Shown piece after piece: positions 9,718 through 18,732 of a stretch of 25,040 nt of DNA; the first letter of the stretch is position 1; every line of letters starts with the position of its first letter. Location of the stretch: the NCBI GenBank assembly GCA_001931905.2, contig MSJI02000760.1, forward strand, positions 1-25,040, read 5' to 3'. Position numbers and translations under genes: made by a program. This stretch comes from Cladosporium sp. IMV 00045 (taxonomy: Eukaryota; Ascomycota; Dothideomycetes; Cladosporiales; Cladosporiaceae). The notes under the pieces are model-generated. The model had not been told where the DNA came from and searched no databases. It was given only the letters and a program-made list of their open reading frames with translations.

Positions 9718-11010
9718 GGCTGTATATACCTGTACGATGGAAGGCGACAAGGGCGTATTGTTTGTAGATCAAGCAAACGAGGGAAGCCTGCGTGTGCTTG
9801 CTGACAATGACAGGATCGATCAACCAGATCTCCGCCTTTGTTACTCGAGCGCGTCCGGTAATGTCTTTATATACCAAAGAGTGCTGCGAAAAGAACTTGG
9901 GAAAGCTGCGATGGAGATATGTTGATGAGACGGGAAGCTGCACTTTATCCAGTGCATTCTCTTTGACCATCCAGCAAACGAAAGCACATTACAGGCAAGT
10001 GACAGCGTTGTGGGCCCACCTTTCGGATGTAAGTGAATTGACAGCTGTCGAGCATCTTTCATCCGAACTACCTTGTCTAACCGAGCAAGAAGTGAAGTCT
10101 ATGGAGTTTGAAAGAAGTCTGTTCAATATGGCATGCAGTTTTGTTAGCAAGTGATATGTGGTGAACCTAGTCGACACCAGTCGATATCCCTTTCAAAGAT
10201 CCAGTAGTTTGCTTCCTTCAATGATCATCTACAGAGACGACAGAACTTTCGTCCTTAGCTATAGCGACTGTTTGTACCCATTTCGATCGTGAATTGGCAA
10301 ACGATGGCTCCTCATGATCTGGTCGTGAGAATGATCGCGTTTCTTTCTGCTATCAAAGAGCGATGATGGTCGACACAGCTTTTAGCAAAGACCTATATTG
10401 AATGAAAGGCAAATGGCACGATCGGTGGACTCCATGCACTCGTGTGCAGTTTCTCGTAAGAGTGCTTCTGCTCGACGTTGAAAGGATGCAAAGCCACCCG
10501 GGTGATACATAGCGCCATTGATTTAAAAGCCTGGCTAACTGCATAAGACCGTGTCCCAGTCAGTTGATCGATCAAGACGTTTTGATCAAGATGTTCGATT
10601 GAATATTCATTCTCGTGTCACCAGCGTAGACGCAGTTCGAGATATGGTGAAGTCAAAAGGCGAGTCGCCAAGACGGTGAACTTCGGTGACGTTCGGAGGA
10701 AGTTGCGCGCTGGACTTCGCATCCATCGCTATGAATTTGCGATTCTGTACAGAGGCCTCTAGACACGACAGGTTTCGTAAAGACCAATCCAATATTGGGT
10801 CTAGCTCAAGGGAAAAAAAGCTTTGACCGAGCTGGACATTGAACTTGAACAGACTGTCTTTCTTTAAGGAATTCACTTTTCTGCACATCTCACTGGACTA
10901 CGAATTCTTTTGAAGAACACAGGAATAGTCTCGATCTACAGGCGCAAGTCTGATATAGGGAATATTCTCTGCTACGCCTGGGCTTTACCACTAGAATAAC
11001 AGCCCTCATC
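9718..11010. other. Long divergent intergenic region
   Basis: About 1.3 kb separating two divergent genes, so it contains both promoters. Composition is visibly more AT-rich than the flanking coding DNA. It carries a small cluster of TTGATC palindromes (10564-10589). Short open stretches here (for example minus 10888-10607) look random and have no family features. No RNA gene recognised. Confidence 0.45.
10564..10589. repeat. Palindrome cluster TTGATCGATCAA / TTGATCAA
   Basis: A 12-bp perfect palindrome (10564-10575) is followed 6 bp later by an 8-bp palindrome built on the same TTGATC half-site (10582-10589). It lies about 425 bp upstream of the DUF2011-like gene. It may be a regulatory site or chance in an AT-rich spacer. 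Confidence 0.35.
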
Positions 11011-11799
11011 ATGGAACGCCCAATCTTGCGCTCTGAGCTTCGCTCCGCCTCGCCCACACCTTCGCCTCCTTCTGACGATGAAGCACTGGAAAGGCTACGG
11101 AACTTGAACACATTGCAATTCGCCACGCAAGATGTAAAAATGGACGATGCACCCCAAGAAACCGCACCAGCCGATGAAGATGAAGAAATGGCCTTCCAGC
11201 TGTTCGCACCATCAAGATCGACCGCCAAAACTGCGCAACCCGAGACTGAGCAAACAGTGCAAAAAATCAGAATCCGTTCACCCTCTGTTGATCTTGCAGA
11301 AGCAGGGTTCCTCAAACCAGGCAGACCGCAAAGCTATTACTTCGCCGAGCCTGCTAACGGCGAGGAAAAGGCAGCCCTGGCTGCTTCCGCACTCTCGGGC
11401 GAGCAGATCTTGCAGCTGTCAACACTGCCCCGACCCGGTAGCGCATACCACTGGAAAGTCCTGCAAATCCCTTCATCACAGCTTTCCCGAGCCGCACGGC
11501 TGCAAGCGCCTGCGGGATTCTCCAAGCTTGGTCAACTTGAAGCTCCGACTAAGCGACGACGAGCAGGCAAGAAATTGAGGATAAAAATGAGGACGAAAGC
11601 TGCAGCTTCAAAGGCGAAGCAGGAAGCCGCACAGAAAGCAAAAGAAGCCAAGGATGAAGCAGAGAAGGAAAAGCGGACGCGGAGGAATCGTGAGAAGAAG
11701 GTTAAGAGGAAGGCGAAGGAGAAGGCTAAGAAGGCTGAAGGCGGTGATGGCGGTGATGATGCTACTGGCGAAGGGGCTGAAAGCAGTGGCGAAGAATGA
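11011..11799 (+). CDS. DUF2011-like fungal protein, highly charged
   Basis: Single-exon gene of 262 residues, starting MERPILRSELRSASPTPSPP. The N-terminal third is Ser/Pro and acid-rich. The middle (about 85-170) carries the more conserved-looking part, with RIRSPSVDLAEAGFLKPGRP and ALSGEQILQLS. The C-terminal third (about 180-245) is an uninterrupted basic, alanine-rich probable helix or coiled coil that includes EKEKRTRRNREKKVKRKAKE, and the protein ends in a short acidic Gly/Glu tail. The basic block and overall design match my memory of the fungal DUF2011 family, whose function is unknown. A basic block of this kind suggests a nucleolar or RNA-binding role, which is inference only. The permease gene follows on the same strand after about 890 bp, too far for shared transcription to be assumed. 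Confidence 0.8.
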   Translation: MERPILRSELRSASPTPSPPSDDEALERLRNLNTLQFATQDVKMDDAPQETAPADEDEEMAFQLFAPSRSTAKTAQPETEQTVQKIRIRSPSVDLAEAGFLKPGRPQSYYFAEPANGEEKAALAASALSGEQILQLSTLPRPGSAYHWKVLQIPSSQLSRAARLQAPAGFSKLGQLEAPTKRRRAGKKLRIKMRTKAAASKAKQEAAQKAKEAKDEAEKEKRTRRNREKKVKRKAKEKAKKAEGGDGGDDATGEGAESSGEE

Positions 11800-12691
11800 G
11801 AAAGTCTCTTGGATGCGTAGCCGACTGCGTAGACTGAATCCTTGAGGGCTCTGGCTCGCTCTGGTTTTAGACCCAACTAGTGGCCAAATCGCTGGATCCT
11901 TCACATTCACAACAAGCCGATGCTGCCAAAGATCGCAAGAGACCTGCTACCTCCACTCTGGCCATTCTCAACATTAGAAAGGACCCGACAGACATTCCAT
12001 ACCGGACGTTTCCCTTCACAGAACATACCTATGGAGCGTGGATACCGGAGAATCTTGCGTCAAGGAATCTTGCGTCAAGGTAGCATGGCACTTCAAATCG
12101 CTCTGAGGCGTCAAGTCGGCCCTTTACGAGCAACGCAGATTGCTTGTTTTCTCTGGCCTCTTTTGTGTGGGACGTATGGACTGGCAAGCATCCATGGCCA
12201 TACTATCCTCTGCGCTTGCAATGTCGGACCCAATCAGGCACGTGGCAAAGGCAACCGAATCTTGTGAGCGATTCCTCCCTCATGGCGAGACTCGTAGAGC
12301 CGCAGAGCCCTGTATATACATGTAGTCCTGTATCTGTACATCAATAATGCGTTATCGGTAATTCGAATGCACCCTATGCATCGAAGGATCACACAAGCGA
12401 GAGACTAAGGATGGGCCAAACAAAGCTTCCCTGAACCGCCAAGCATGACGCTTTCCCTTTGCGGCAGCGCTCTAGACTTGCGCGCGCGCGAGCAACAACG
12501 AAACTCTCCTTGTTCAGTACGGCCTCGAAACATATCCTCTTTTTCTACAATTTTGTCGTTGCATTGTACAGCTTTGAATACTGCGGAGTTTGCTATGGCA
12601 GTTACAGATATCATTACGCGGCGACGATAATTCTACACAACAACGCGCGCGAATAGAAGGGCAGGTCACAGCCCTATAATCCTCACCGCAA
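11800..12691. other. Intergenic region upstream of permease
   Basis: About 890 bp holding the 3' end of the DUF2011-like gene and the promoter and leader of the permease gene. Contents seen: a perfect 15-bp tandem duplication (12051-12080) and a CG alternation near 12480-12490. Several ATGs occur before the permease start, for example a 61-codon open stretch from 12445; whether they are in the leader cannot be told without transcript data. Confidence 0.45.
12051..12080. repeat. Perfect 15-bp tandem duplication
   Basis: AATCTTGCGTCAAGG occurs twice, directly adjacent (12051-12065 and 12066-12080). It lies in a spacer without coding potential and is most simply a recent slippage duplication. 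Confidence 0.85.
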
Positions 12692-14476
12692 ATGGCATTA
12701 GCACCTCCGCGCGACTCTCTCGAACTCGCCTCTCTGGCCTCGTCGAACCACGATTCCGAAGCGCGCGGTAGCTTTGAATCCTCCTCTTCTGGCATTCCTT
12801 CGAGTCGCAAACTCTCCTTCTCCGACCCGCAACCCGAGCGGCCTCTCCAAAATGGCAGGCGAAGCTACTCCGTTTCGTCCGCGTTCGATTTCGCGGGGGC
12901 TATGTTCCCCTTGTCTTCTTCAGGAGCTGGATATACGTCAATAGGGGCGCCTTCGACGCCGAACGTAGAGCTTGGGACGCAGAGTTTGGAAAAGCACAAG
13001 AGCTTGACGTTTTTGAATGGCCTGTCGCTGGTCGTGGGCTTGATTATAGGATCTGGGATCTTCTCGTCGCCTGCTTCGGTCAATCAGAATGCGGGCTCGC
13101 CAGGCGCAGCATTGATCGTGTGGGCTGTTGCTGGGTTGTTGGCTTGGACGGGAGCAGCGAGCTATGCTGAGTTGGGAGGTGCGATCCCGCTCAACGGTGG
13201 ACCTCAGGTCTATCTCAGCAAGATCTTCGGAGAGTGGGCGGGCTTCCTCTTCACATGGTGTGCGGTCACGGTTCTCAAGCCGGGAAGCGCGGCGATCATT
13301 GCTATCATCTTTGGAGAATACATTGTTCGCGCAATCATCGGGGTGGATGCTGCAGAAGCGAGTCCCTGGATCAACAAGGGCGTTGCTATGCTGAGCTTGT
13401 TCGTGGTGACCGGAATCAACTCGATTTCAACCAAGCTCGGTGCCCGCAGTGCAGACCTATTCATGTTCTTGAAGTTCATCGCTCTTTTGGCAATCACCGT
13501 GCTGGGCATCGTGGTCGCCGCCACCGGCTGGTCATACCACAAAGAGAACCTCTCGCAAACATGGAAAAACACCTCCTGGTTCGAAGGAACGTCTCACTCC
13601 TCCTCCGAATGGGCAGTGGCTCTCTACGCCGGCCTCTGGGCCTACGACGGCTGGGACAACACCAACTACGTCGTTGGCGAAATGGTCAACCCGGGCCGCG
13701 ACCTCCCACGCACAATCCACACGTCCGTCCCGCTCGTCATCCTGGCCTACCTTCTCGCCAACCTAAGCTACATCTTCGTCCTCCCCACCACCACCATTAA
13801 CGCCACCAACACCATCGCCGTCACCTTCGGCAGCACCGTCCTCGGCCCCGTCGGCGGCCTGATCCTCGCCCTAACAGTCTCCGGCTCGTGCTTCGGCGCC
13901 CTCAACGCCACAACCTTCACCGCCGGCCGCCTCGTCTACGCCGCCGGCAAGGAAGGCTACATCCCCGCCTTCTTCGGCACGACGGGCTTCAGCTCGCGCC
14001 AACAAATCCGCCTCCCCCGCCGCTCGTCGCGCGCCCGCTCGCTCACGCGCTGGATCTCCGACGAGCAGGGCTTCTTTTACACGCCCATCTACGCCATGCT
14101 GCTCAACGCCGTTCTGACCAGCGTCTACATCGCCATCGGCGATTTCACCACTCTGACGACTTTCTACGGCGTCGCGTCCTACCTCTTCTACTTCCTCAGC
14201 GTGGTGGGCTTGATCGTGCTGCGCGTGCGCGAGCCGGATCTCGAGAGGCCGTATAAATGCTGGATCGCCACGCCGGTGGTTTTCTGCTGCGTGAGCTTGT
14301 TCTTGCTCTCGAGGGCGGTTTTCGCCAAGCCGCTGCAGGCGCTGGTTGTGGTTGCTTTTATTGCCGTTGGCGTGCCGCTTTATTGGTGGAGGGTGGGGAG
14401 TAAGAGGGAGACGGGGCGGAGGGAGAGTGCTGAGGGCGGGTGGTGGAAGTTTTGGAAGAGGTGGGGGAGGGGTTGA
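12692..14476 (+). CDS. SLC7/LAT-type amino-acid permease
   Basis: Polytopic amino-acid transporter of the APC superfamily, L-type/methionine-permease-like branch, expected in the plasma membrane or an internal membrane. It is a single exon of 594 residues. A Ser-rich hydrophilic N-terminal tail (1-105) precedes TM1, which carries the substrate-site motif IGSGIF (119-124). About twelve hydrophobic segments follow, with typical blocks GALIVWAVAGLLAWTGAASY, YAELGGAIPLNGGPQVYL and the TM6 segment ALYAGLWAYDGWDNTNYVVG followed by E-M-V-N-P. A basic Arg-rich loop (about 432-460) interrupts the usual short cytosolic loop before TM9 and reads through without intron signals. Third positions shift from mixed in the first half to strongly C-ending after about 13570. 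Exact substrate is not assignable. It converges on the Tms1 gene. Confidence 0.9.
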   Translation: MALAPPRDSLELASLASSNHDSEARGSFESSSSGIPSSRKLSFSDPQPERPLQNGRRSYSVSSAFDFAGAMFPLSSSGAGYTSIGAPSTPNVELGTQSLEKHKSLTFLNGLSLVVGLIIGSGIFSSPASVNQNAGSPGAALIVWAVAGLLAWTGAASYAELGGAIPLNGGPQVYLSKIFGEWAGFLFTWCAVTVLKPGSAAIIAIIFGEYIVRAIIGVDAAEASPWINKGVAMLSLFVVTGINSISTKLGARSADLFMFLKFIALLAITVLGIVVAATGWSYHKENLSQTWKNTSWFEGTSHSSSEWAVALYAGLWAYDGWDNTNYVVGEMVNPGRDLPRTIHTSVPLVILAYLLANLSYIFVLPTTTINATNTIAVTFGSTVLGPVGGLILALTVSGSCFGALNATTFTAGRLVYAAGKEGYIPAFFGTTGFSSRQQIRLPRRSSRARSLTRWISDEQGFFYTPIYAMLLNAVLTSVYIAIGDFTTLTTFYGVASYLFYFLSVVGLIVLRVREPDLERPYKCWIATPVVFCCVSLFLLSRAVFAKPLQALVVVAFIAVGVPLYWWRVGSKRETGRRESAEGGWWKFWKRWGRG

Positions 14477-14970
14477 GACGGTGATGGAGAATGGTTTGGG
14501 TTGTGCTAGGGCAGCGTGCGTGAATGAATCTGTGATGACGATGATGATGTTTCTTCTTGCCTTTTTGTAGAGCATGTGATCTTGTACATTGAGATGCTCT
14601 TTCCTTGAATAATGAAATCGTGTATCTAATTGGACCAATCCCTTGTCTGGACGTCATTTGTGATTTAATGCGTTGCTAATAAGTGGTTAAAACTCGTCCA
14701 GTGGAAGTTCCTGGTCACACCTACTGGGCAGACTTATCAGGGAAAGGGCCAGTGTGCCAGGCTTCAGAGATATCGCGAGTGGCCTTTCGAACAGCACTGG
14801 GGACGGCCTCGATGCAATTATTCAAGAAGTCAAGGGTGAAAGATGATCTGCTTTGATATGGCCAAAAGACGACAAATCGCATTCTAGGCATTAAAGAAAA
14901 AGCTGTATGTACAAGAACCACATCAAGAAAACTTCCCCCAACTCCTTTTCAAGAAAGGATTTCTCACCAA
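14477..14970. other. Convergent intergenic region, permease and Tms1
   Basis: About 490 bp holding both 3' UTRs. A GATGATGATG run occurs near 14540 and an AATAATGAAA stretch near 14608 could serve in permease polyadenylation. No gene recognised. Confidence 0.45.
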
Positions 14971-16617
14971 TCAGTACTCAAACCGATCAGGCAACACGAC
15001 CGGCGCCATGAGCGTCCATCCAAAGATCGCATAGCAGACCCAAGAACTGACGATCTTGACCCAGCTGGCCCAGTAGGTGCGGCCGACGGGCATGAAGTCC
15101 TCGTGGCCCGTGTGCAGGTGCTTGTCGGCGCCGATGTTCTGCGTCAGTAGCGTGGCGATCCACGCCGTCGCCAGCATGAAGATGACGTGGAAGAGCGCGT
15201 AGTTGTACTGCGTGTGCGCTTTCTCGTCGTCGTTGCGGTTGTTGGGGCCTTCGTCTTCGTCGTCCGAATCGTCGTCGAGAGCGGACGCGGGCAGGGCGCC
15301 GGACTCGACGGCTCGGCGCAGCGCTTCGGCGCGCATGGCTCGGCGGCTTTCGGGTTGCGTGGAAACCATGTCGTGTCCGCCTTCTTCAGCTTCGATGGGA
15401 GAGTAGCCGCCGCTGCTCTTGTTGGAGCCGAGGGCCAGGCCGTAGGTGGCGGCGCGGGTGGTTGTGTAGGCGCAGGTGATGAAGGTAACGATGGCGCCGA
15501 GGACGACGGAGGCTTTGCGTGTGCCGTTGGCGCGGACGAGAGGGTTGCAGTGTTGGTCGTCGGGCTCCATGGCTACGGCAGAGAGGGTCAGGTAGGTGCA
15601 GTAGATGCTGACCGTGGCGGCTTGTGCGAGACCTGCGCGAGGGTTGGAGGCTTGCACGGTTGGGTGAATCGCCATGGCGCTAATGCCGAGGAGAAGAATG
15701 AGGTTGATCTAGTGACGGACGTTAGTATGACTGAGCAGGGAGAAATGCACAAGGATCCACCCACCGTGATAGCAGCCTGGTTCATGGAGCAGTTCGACTG
15801 AGCGAAAAAGATGTACATGACAATAGTAATGGCGACGCTGCCCAGGTACATGCCGAGAGTGGAACCGATGAGAAGCCCACGCCAGAGTTTGGAGTCTGTA
15901 TCCTCGATCTTCTCAATGCAGTGTTCAGCCCATGTATGCGCGAGATCCACCAGCAGAATCAGTCCAAGCAGGAGGAACAAGATGGCACCGATGAATGCGA
16001 CATAGTTTCCCCAAACCTCGAAGAACGTGTTCGGGATGAGGAAAGTGACGACAATCAACCCCAGCCAAGCGATTATTTTCGGTCCCCAGAAGCCGTTCTG
16101 AATAGGTGCGCGGCGGTCTTTCGAGCTGTTCACTCCCAGAAGAAGCACTGCATGAATGGCGTGGAAACAGCCGAGGGCGAAGTTCACGCGGTGAACGGCG
16201 GCGAACCCGAAGCACTGTTTGCCGGCGCAGTCGATGGTGACATAGTCGAGGAGGACGCCTTGGAGCTTCTTGACGGCCCAGTCGGTCATGGTGAGCCATG
16301 ATATGATCGAGTTGAGGAGGAGGATGAGCGCATATGCGATGCGGGTTGCGATGCCTGGGGGAATCCGCGTGAGCAGTCGCTCGGTCGTAAAGTATGGTAT
16401 AATTTTGCTTACTGTTGTTGCATTTCCCGCACATGCTACAGACAGCACTGCATGTTGCGGCTCCGCAGCATGATGCGCCGAATGTCGCGAGCTGTTGCGG
16501 TGTTTGTTAGTATGCGATGCGATGCTGGCGTAGGAGGATGTCGCATGAAGATGTTGGCCTGCTTACCGTGCCGATGCTGGGAACTGCCAGTAGAGGCAGA
16601 CTGAGTAAGGCGCCCAT
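14971..16617 (-). CDS. TMS1: Serinc/Tms1 family membrane protein, four exons
   Basis: Serinc-family proteins are polytopic membrane proteins first described as serine incorporators and later shown in animals to scramble lipids; the fungal member is Tms1, of vacuolar/endomembrane location. Exons are 16617-16567, 16491-16413, 16354-15765 and 15708-14971, giving 485 residues. Introns are 75, 58 and 56 nt, with branch ACTAAC in introns 1 and 3. The join at CNN|S-IATRIAYALILLLN and the join at AAIT|INLILLLG restore the family reading. Visible features: start MGALLSLP; a cysteine cluster at 25, 26, 31, 35, 38 and 41; about ten to eleven hydrophobic segments; a CGKQCFG loop; and an acidic loop DDDSDDEDEG before the last two segments. 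The C-terminus has the typical SWVCYAIFGWTLMAPVVLPDR. It is divergent from the TatD gene with only 259 bp between starts, so the promoter is probably shared. Confidence 0.95.
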
Positions 16618-16876
16618 GATGGATTGTGGTATTTGAGGTTGTGTCTTCCTCAAGAGATGTCTTCAAGTCGGGCCATCTCGTTCACATTCACCTCGCCGCC
16701 TTCGCTTGTGGAGGCGCCGACCTGATGGCGCACGGGTAGTGCCGCCGATGGCGTCAGGGCCTTCCTATTGTGGCAACAGGCACGAGAATTAGTTCACTTA
16801 CAAGTCCGCCTGAATGATTGGATACACTTTGATAGAATCTCACTGCATGTATACGAGGTGTGACTCGTGAGGCCCC
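16618..16876. promoter_or_regulatory. Probable bidirectional promoter, Tms1/TatD
   Basis: Only 259 bp separate the divergent start codons, so both promoters must lie here or reach into the neighbouring gene. No well-defined motif was recognised. Confidence 0.5.
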
Positions 16877-18099
16877 ATGAGTCGATATCTGACACAACAA
16901 CTATCCCATCGATTCTGTCACCTTTCAAGAAACACAGTAAACACCAGGTCTCTCAGAATCACCACACCCTTCAACAGAATGGCCTCTACAGCCAACGACC
17001 CTGTCTCCACGGGCCTGAACTCATTATCCAACGGCGAAACATACCCCAAACTCCGCTACGCAGACGTCAGTCCAACGAACTCCCTTTCAAATCGATCCCG
17101 ATAAACCGTGACATTAACCCATCGCCAGACAGATCGGAATCAACCTCTCGGACCAAATCTACCGCGGCGTCCACTACGGCAAGAAAGCGCACGAAGATGA
17201 CCTGCACAAAGTCGTCGCCCGCGCCCTCGAAGTCGGCGTGACCAAAATGATGGTCACCGGCTCCGACCTGGAAGAAAGCAAAAACGCCATCAAACTCGCA
17301 GAAGAATTCCCAGGCCTCTGCTACGCCACCGTCGGCGTGCATCCCTGCGCGGCCAAAAGTTTCGACGAGTATCCCGAAGGCCCTGAAGCTCTGCTGCGAG
17401 AGATCAGGAACCTCGCGCGGGAAGCGAGAGACTCCGGCAAAGCCACGGCGTTCGGAGAGTTTGGGCTCGATTACGATCGCTTCCACTACTGCGACAAGGA
17501 GACGCAGATCGCGTATTTCAAGAAACAGCTCGACATCGCCGTGGAGTTGCAAATGCCTCTGTTCCTGCACATGCGCGCCGCGGCGGAAGACTTCTCCGCC
17601 ATTCTGAAGGAACGACTGGCCGAGTTGCCCAAACGCGGCCTCGTGCACTCTTTCACCGGCAGTTTGGAAGAAATGCGGGAAATCGTCGAACTCGGCTTCG
17701 ACGTTGGCATTAATGGCTGCTCGCTGAAGGCGGAGGAGAATCTTGCGGTGGCGAAAGAAGTTCCTCTGGAAAGAATTCAGATCGAAACCGACGGGCCGTG
17801 GTGTGAGATTCGTCCCAGCCATGCGAGCTCCAAGTTCCTCAAAGACGCGCCGCCTTTGCCCAAAGCGGTCAAGAAAGAGAAGTGGAGTCCTGACGCGATG
17901 GTGAAGGGGAGGAATGAGCCGTGTCAGATTTCGAGCGTGGCGTACGTTATTGCCGGTGTAAAGGGTATTCCTGTAGAAGAAGTCGTCGAAGCGTAAGTGA
18001 TTCGAGGTGGCGAGTAGGCAAGGTCATGTGCTAACGTTCTCTTGCAGGGCATGGAATAACTCGATACGGATGTTCGGGTTGGGTGAGACGGCTCCTTGA
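16877..18099 (+). CDS. TatD-type metal-dependent DNase, three exons
   Basis: TatD-family 3'-5' exonuclease/endonuclease of the amidohydrolase fold; the yeast homologue (YBL055C) is linked to apoptotic DNA degradation. Exons are 16877-17065, 17133-17992 and 18048-18099, giving 366 residues. Introns are 67 and 55 nt (GTCAGT and GTAAGT donors, TTGCAG second acceptor). Putative metal or catalytic residues, numbered in the spliced protein, are His133 (GVHP), Glu172 (GEFGLDYDRFHY), His209 (FLHMR), His235 (HSFTG) and Asp283 (ETDGPWCEI). The first motif reads IGINL, as in yeast, instead of the bacterial DxHxH. Residues 1-34 are rich in Arg, Ser and Thr and free of acids, like a mitochondrial presequence. 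They precede a second Met (16981, MASTANDP) in a better start context. The final exon codes only 17 residues. Confidence 0.95.
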
Positions 18100-18732
18100 A
18101 TTATAAACAATTCAGGTGTATATAGTTATTAGATCGATACATCTTTGCCAGTATGTGTGTGAAAGTGTTGATCCATGCAACTGCCTCTACCAAGGTTTCA
18201 GCCTTTCCCACTGTGTAATACGGCTAGAACAACATTGGCCAAAATATTCGCCCGTTGCCCAATCATTTTATAGCTGATGATGTTTCTTGTCTCTAGCAAG
18301 CGTATATCTACCTCTTCCATTGGAGCTTCGCCAGAGACTAAACTACTGAGATGCCTGCCTTCGCATTTTTGTAAATACACGACCTGTTACAAGACTACAA
18401 CAGTAGCTACACAAGGGTATAATAGCAGTGAGAGGATTGACTGGCGAGCATTCAATACATGTAGATCATGATACTGAGCACTATTTACCTCAACCCTAAC
18501 CCTAGACATCGTTCTTTAACCCCGCCACGCCCTGCTTCCTTCGTCAACGGGCGCGGACCGACAGCTCTGGAGAGCCTCATTTCGTCAGTGGTCCGCTCTC
18601 GCCATCGGTGATACAATATGCACCACGTTCACATACCAATAATCCAATAGCTGTCTTTGTACTTTCTTTTCGCACCCGAACCCTTACAGATGCGGTGATC
18701 AATCACCATCTCTGGCTCACAACACAATCGAC
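18100..18732. other. Intergenic region between TatD and UBX genes
   Basis: 633 bp holding the 3' end of TatD and the promoter of the UBX gene. It contains a two-unit telomere-like CCCTAA element (18494-18504). A TGATGA (18275) to CTGA (18346) pairing was considered as a C/D-box RNA and rejected. No coding sequence recognised. Confidence 0.45.
18494..18504. promoter_or_regulatory. Telomere-like CCCTAACCCTA element
   Basis: CCCTAACCCTA sits about 230 bp upstream of the UBX gene start. Myb-type factors (Tbf1/Teb1) bind this sequence in other fungal promoters. Its presence is seen; the function here is inferred. Confidence 0.4.

Noticed and set aside
10590..10610. GTTCGATTG resembling a tRNA B box
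   Set aside because: Last consensus C is missing, and no A box or cloverleaf can be drawn around it.
10607..10888. 93-codon minus-strand ORF with an ATG
   Set aside because: No recognisable features, in an AT-rich promoter region, no supporting splice signals.
13871..14638. 255-codon minus-strand open stretch
   Set aside because: Arises from the C-rich third positions of the permease; composition is Ala/Glu/Arg-rich and repetitive.
18270..18352. Possible C/D-box snoRNA (TGATGA to CTGA)
   Set aside because: No terminal stem, no clear C'/D' boxes and imperfect C box.
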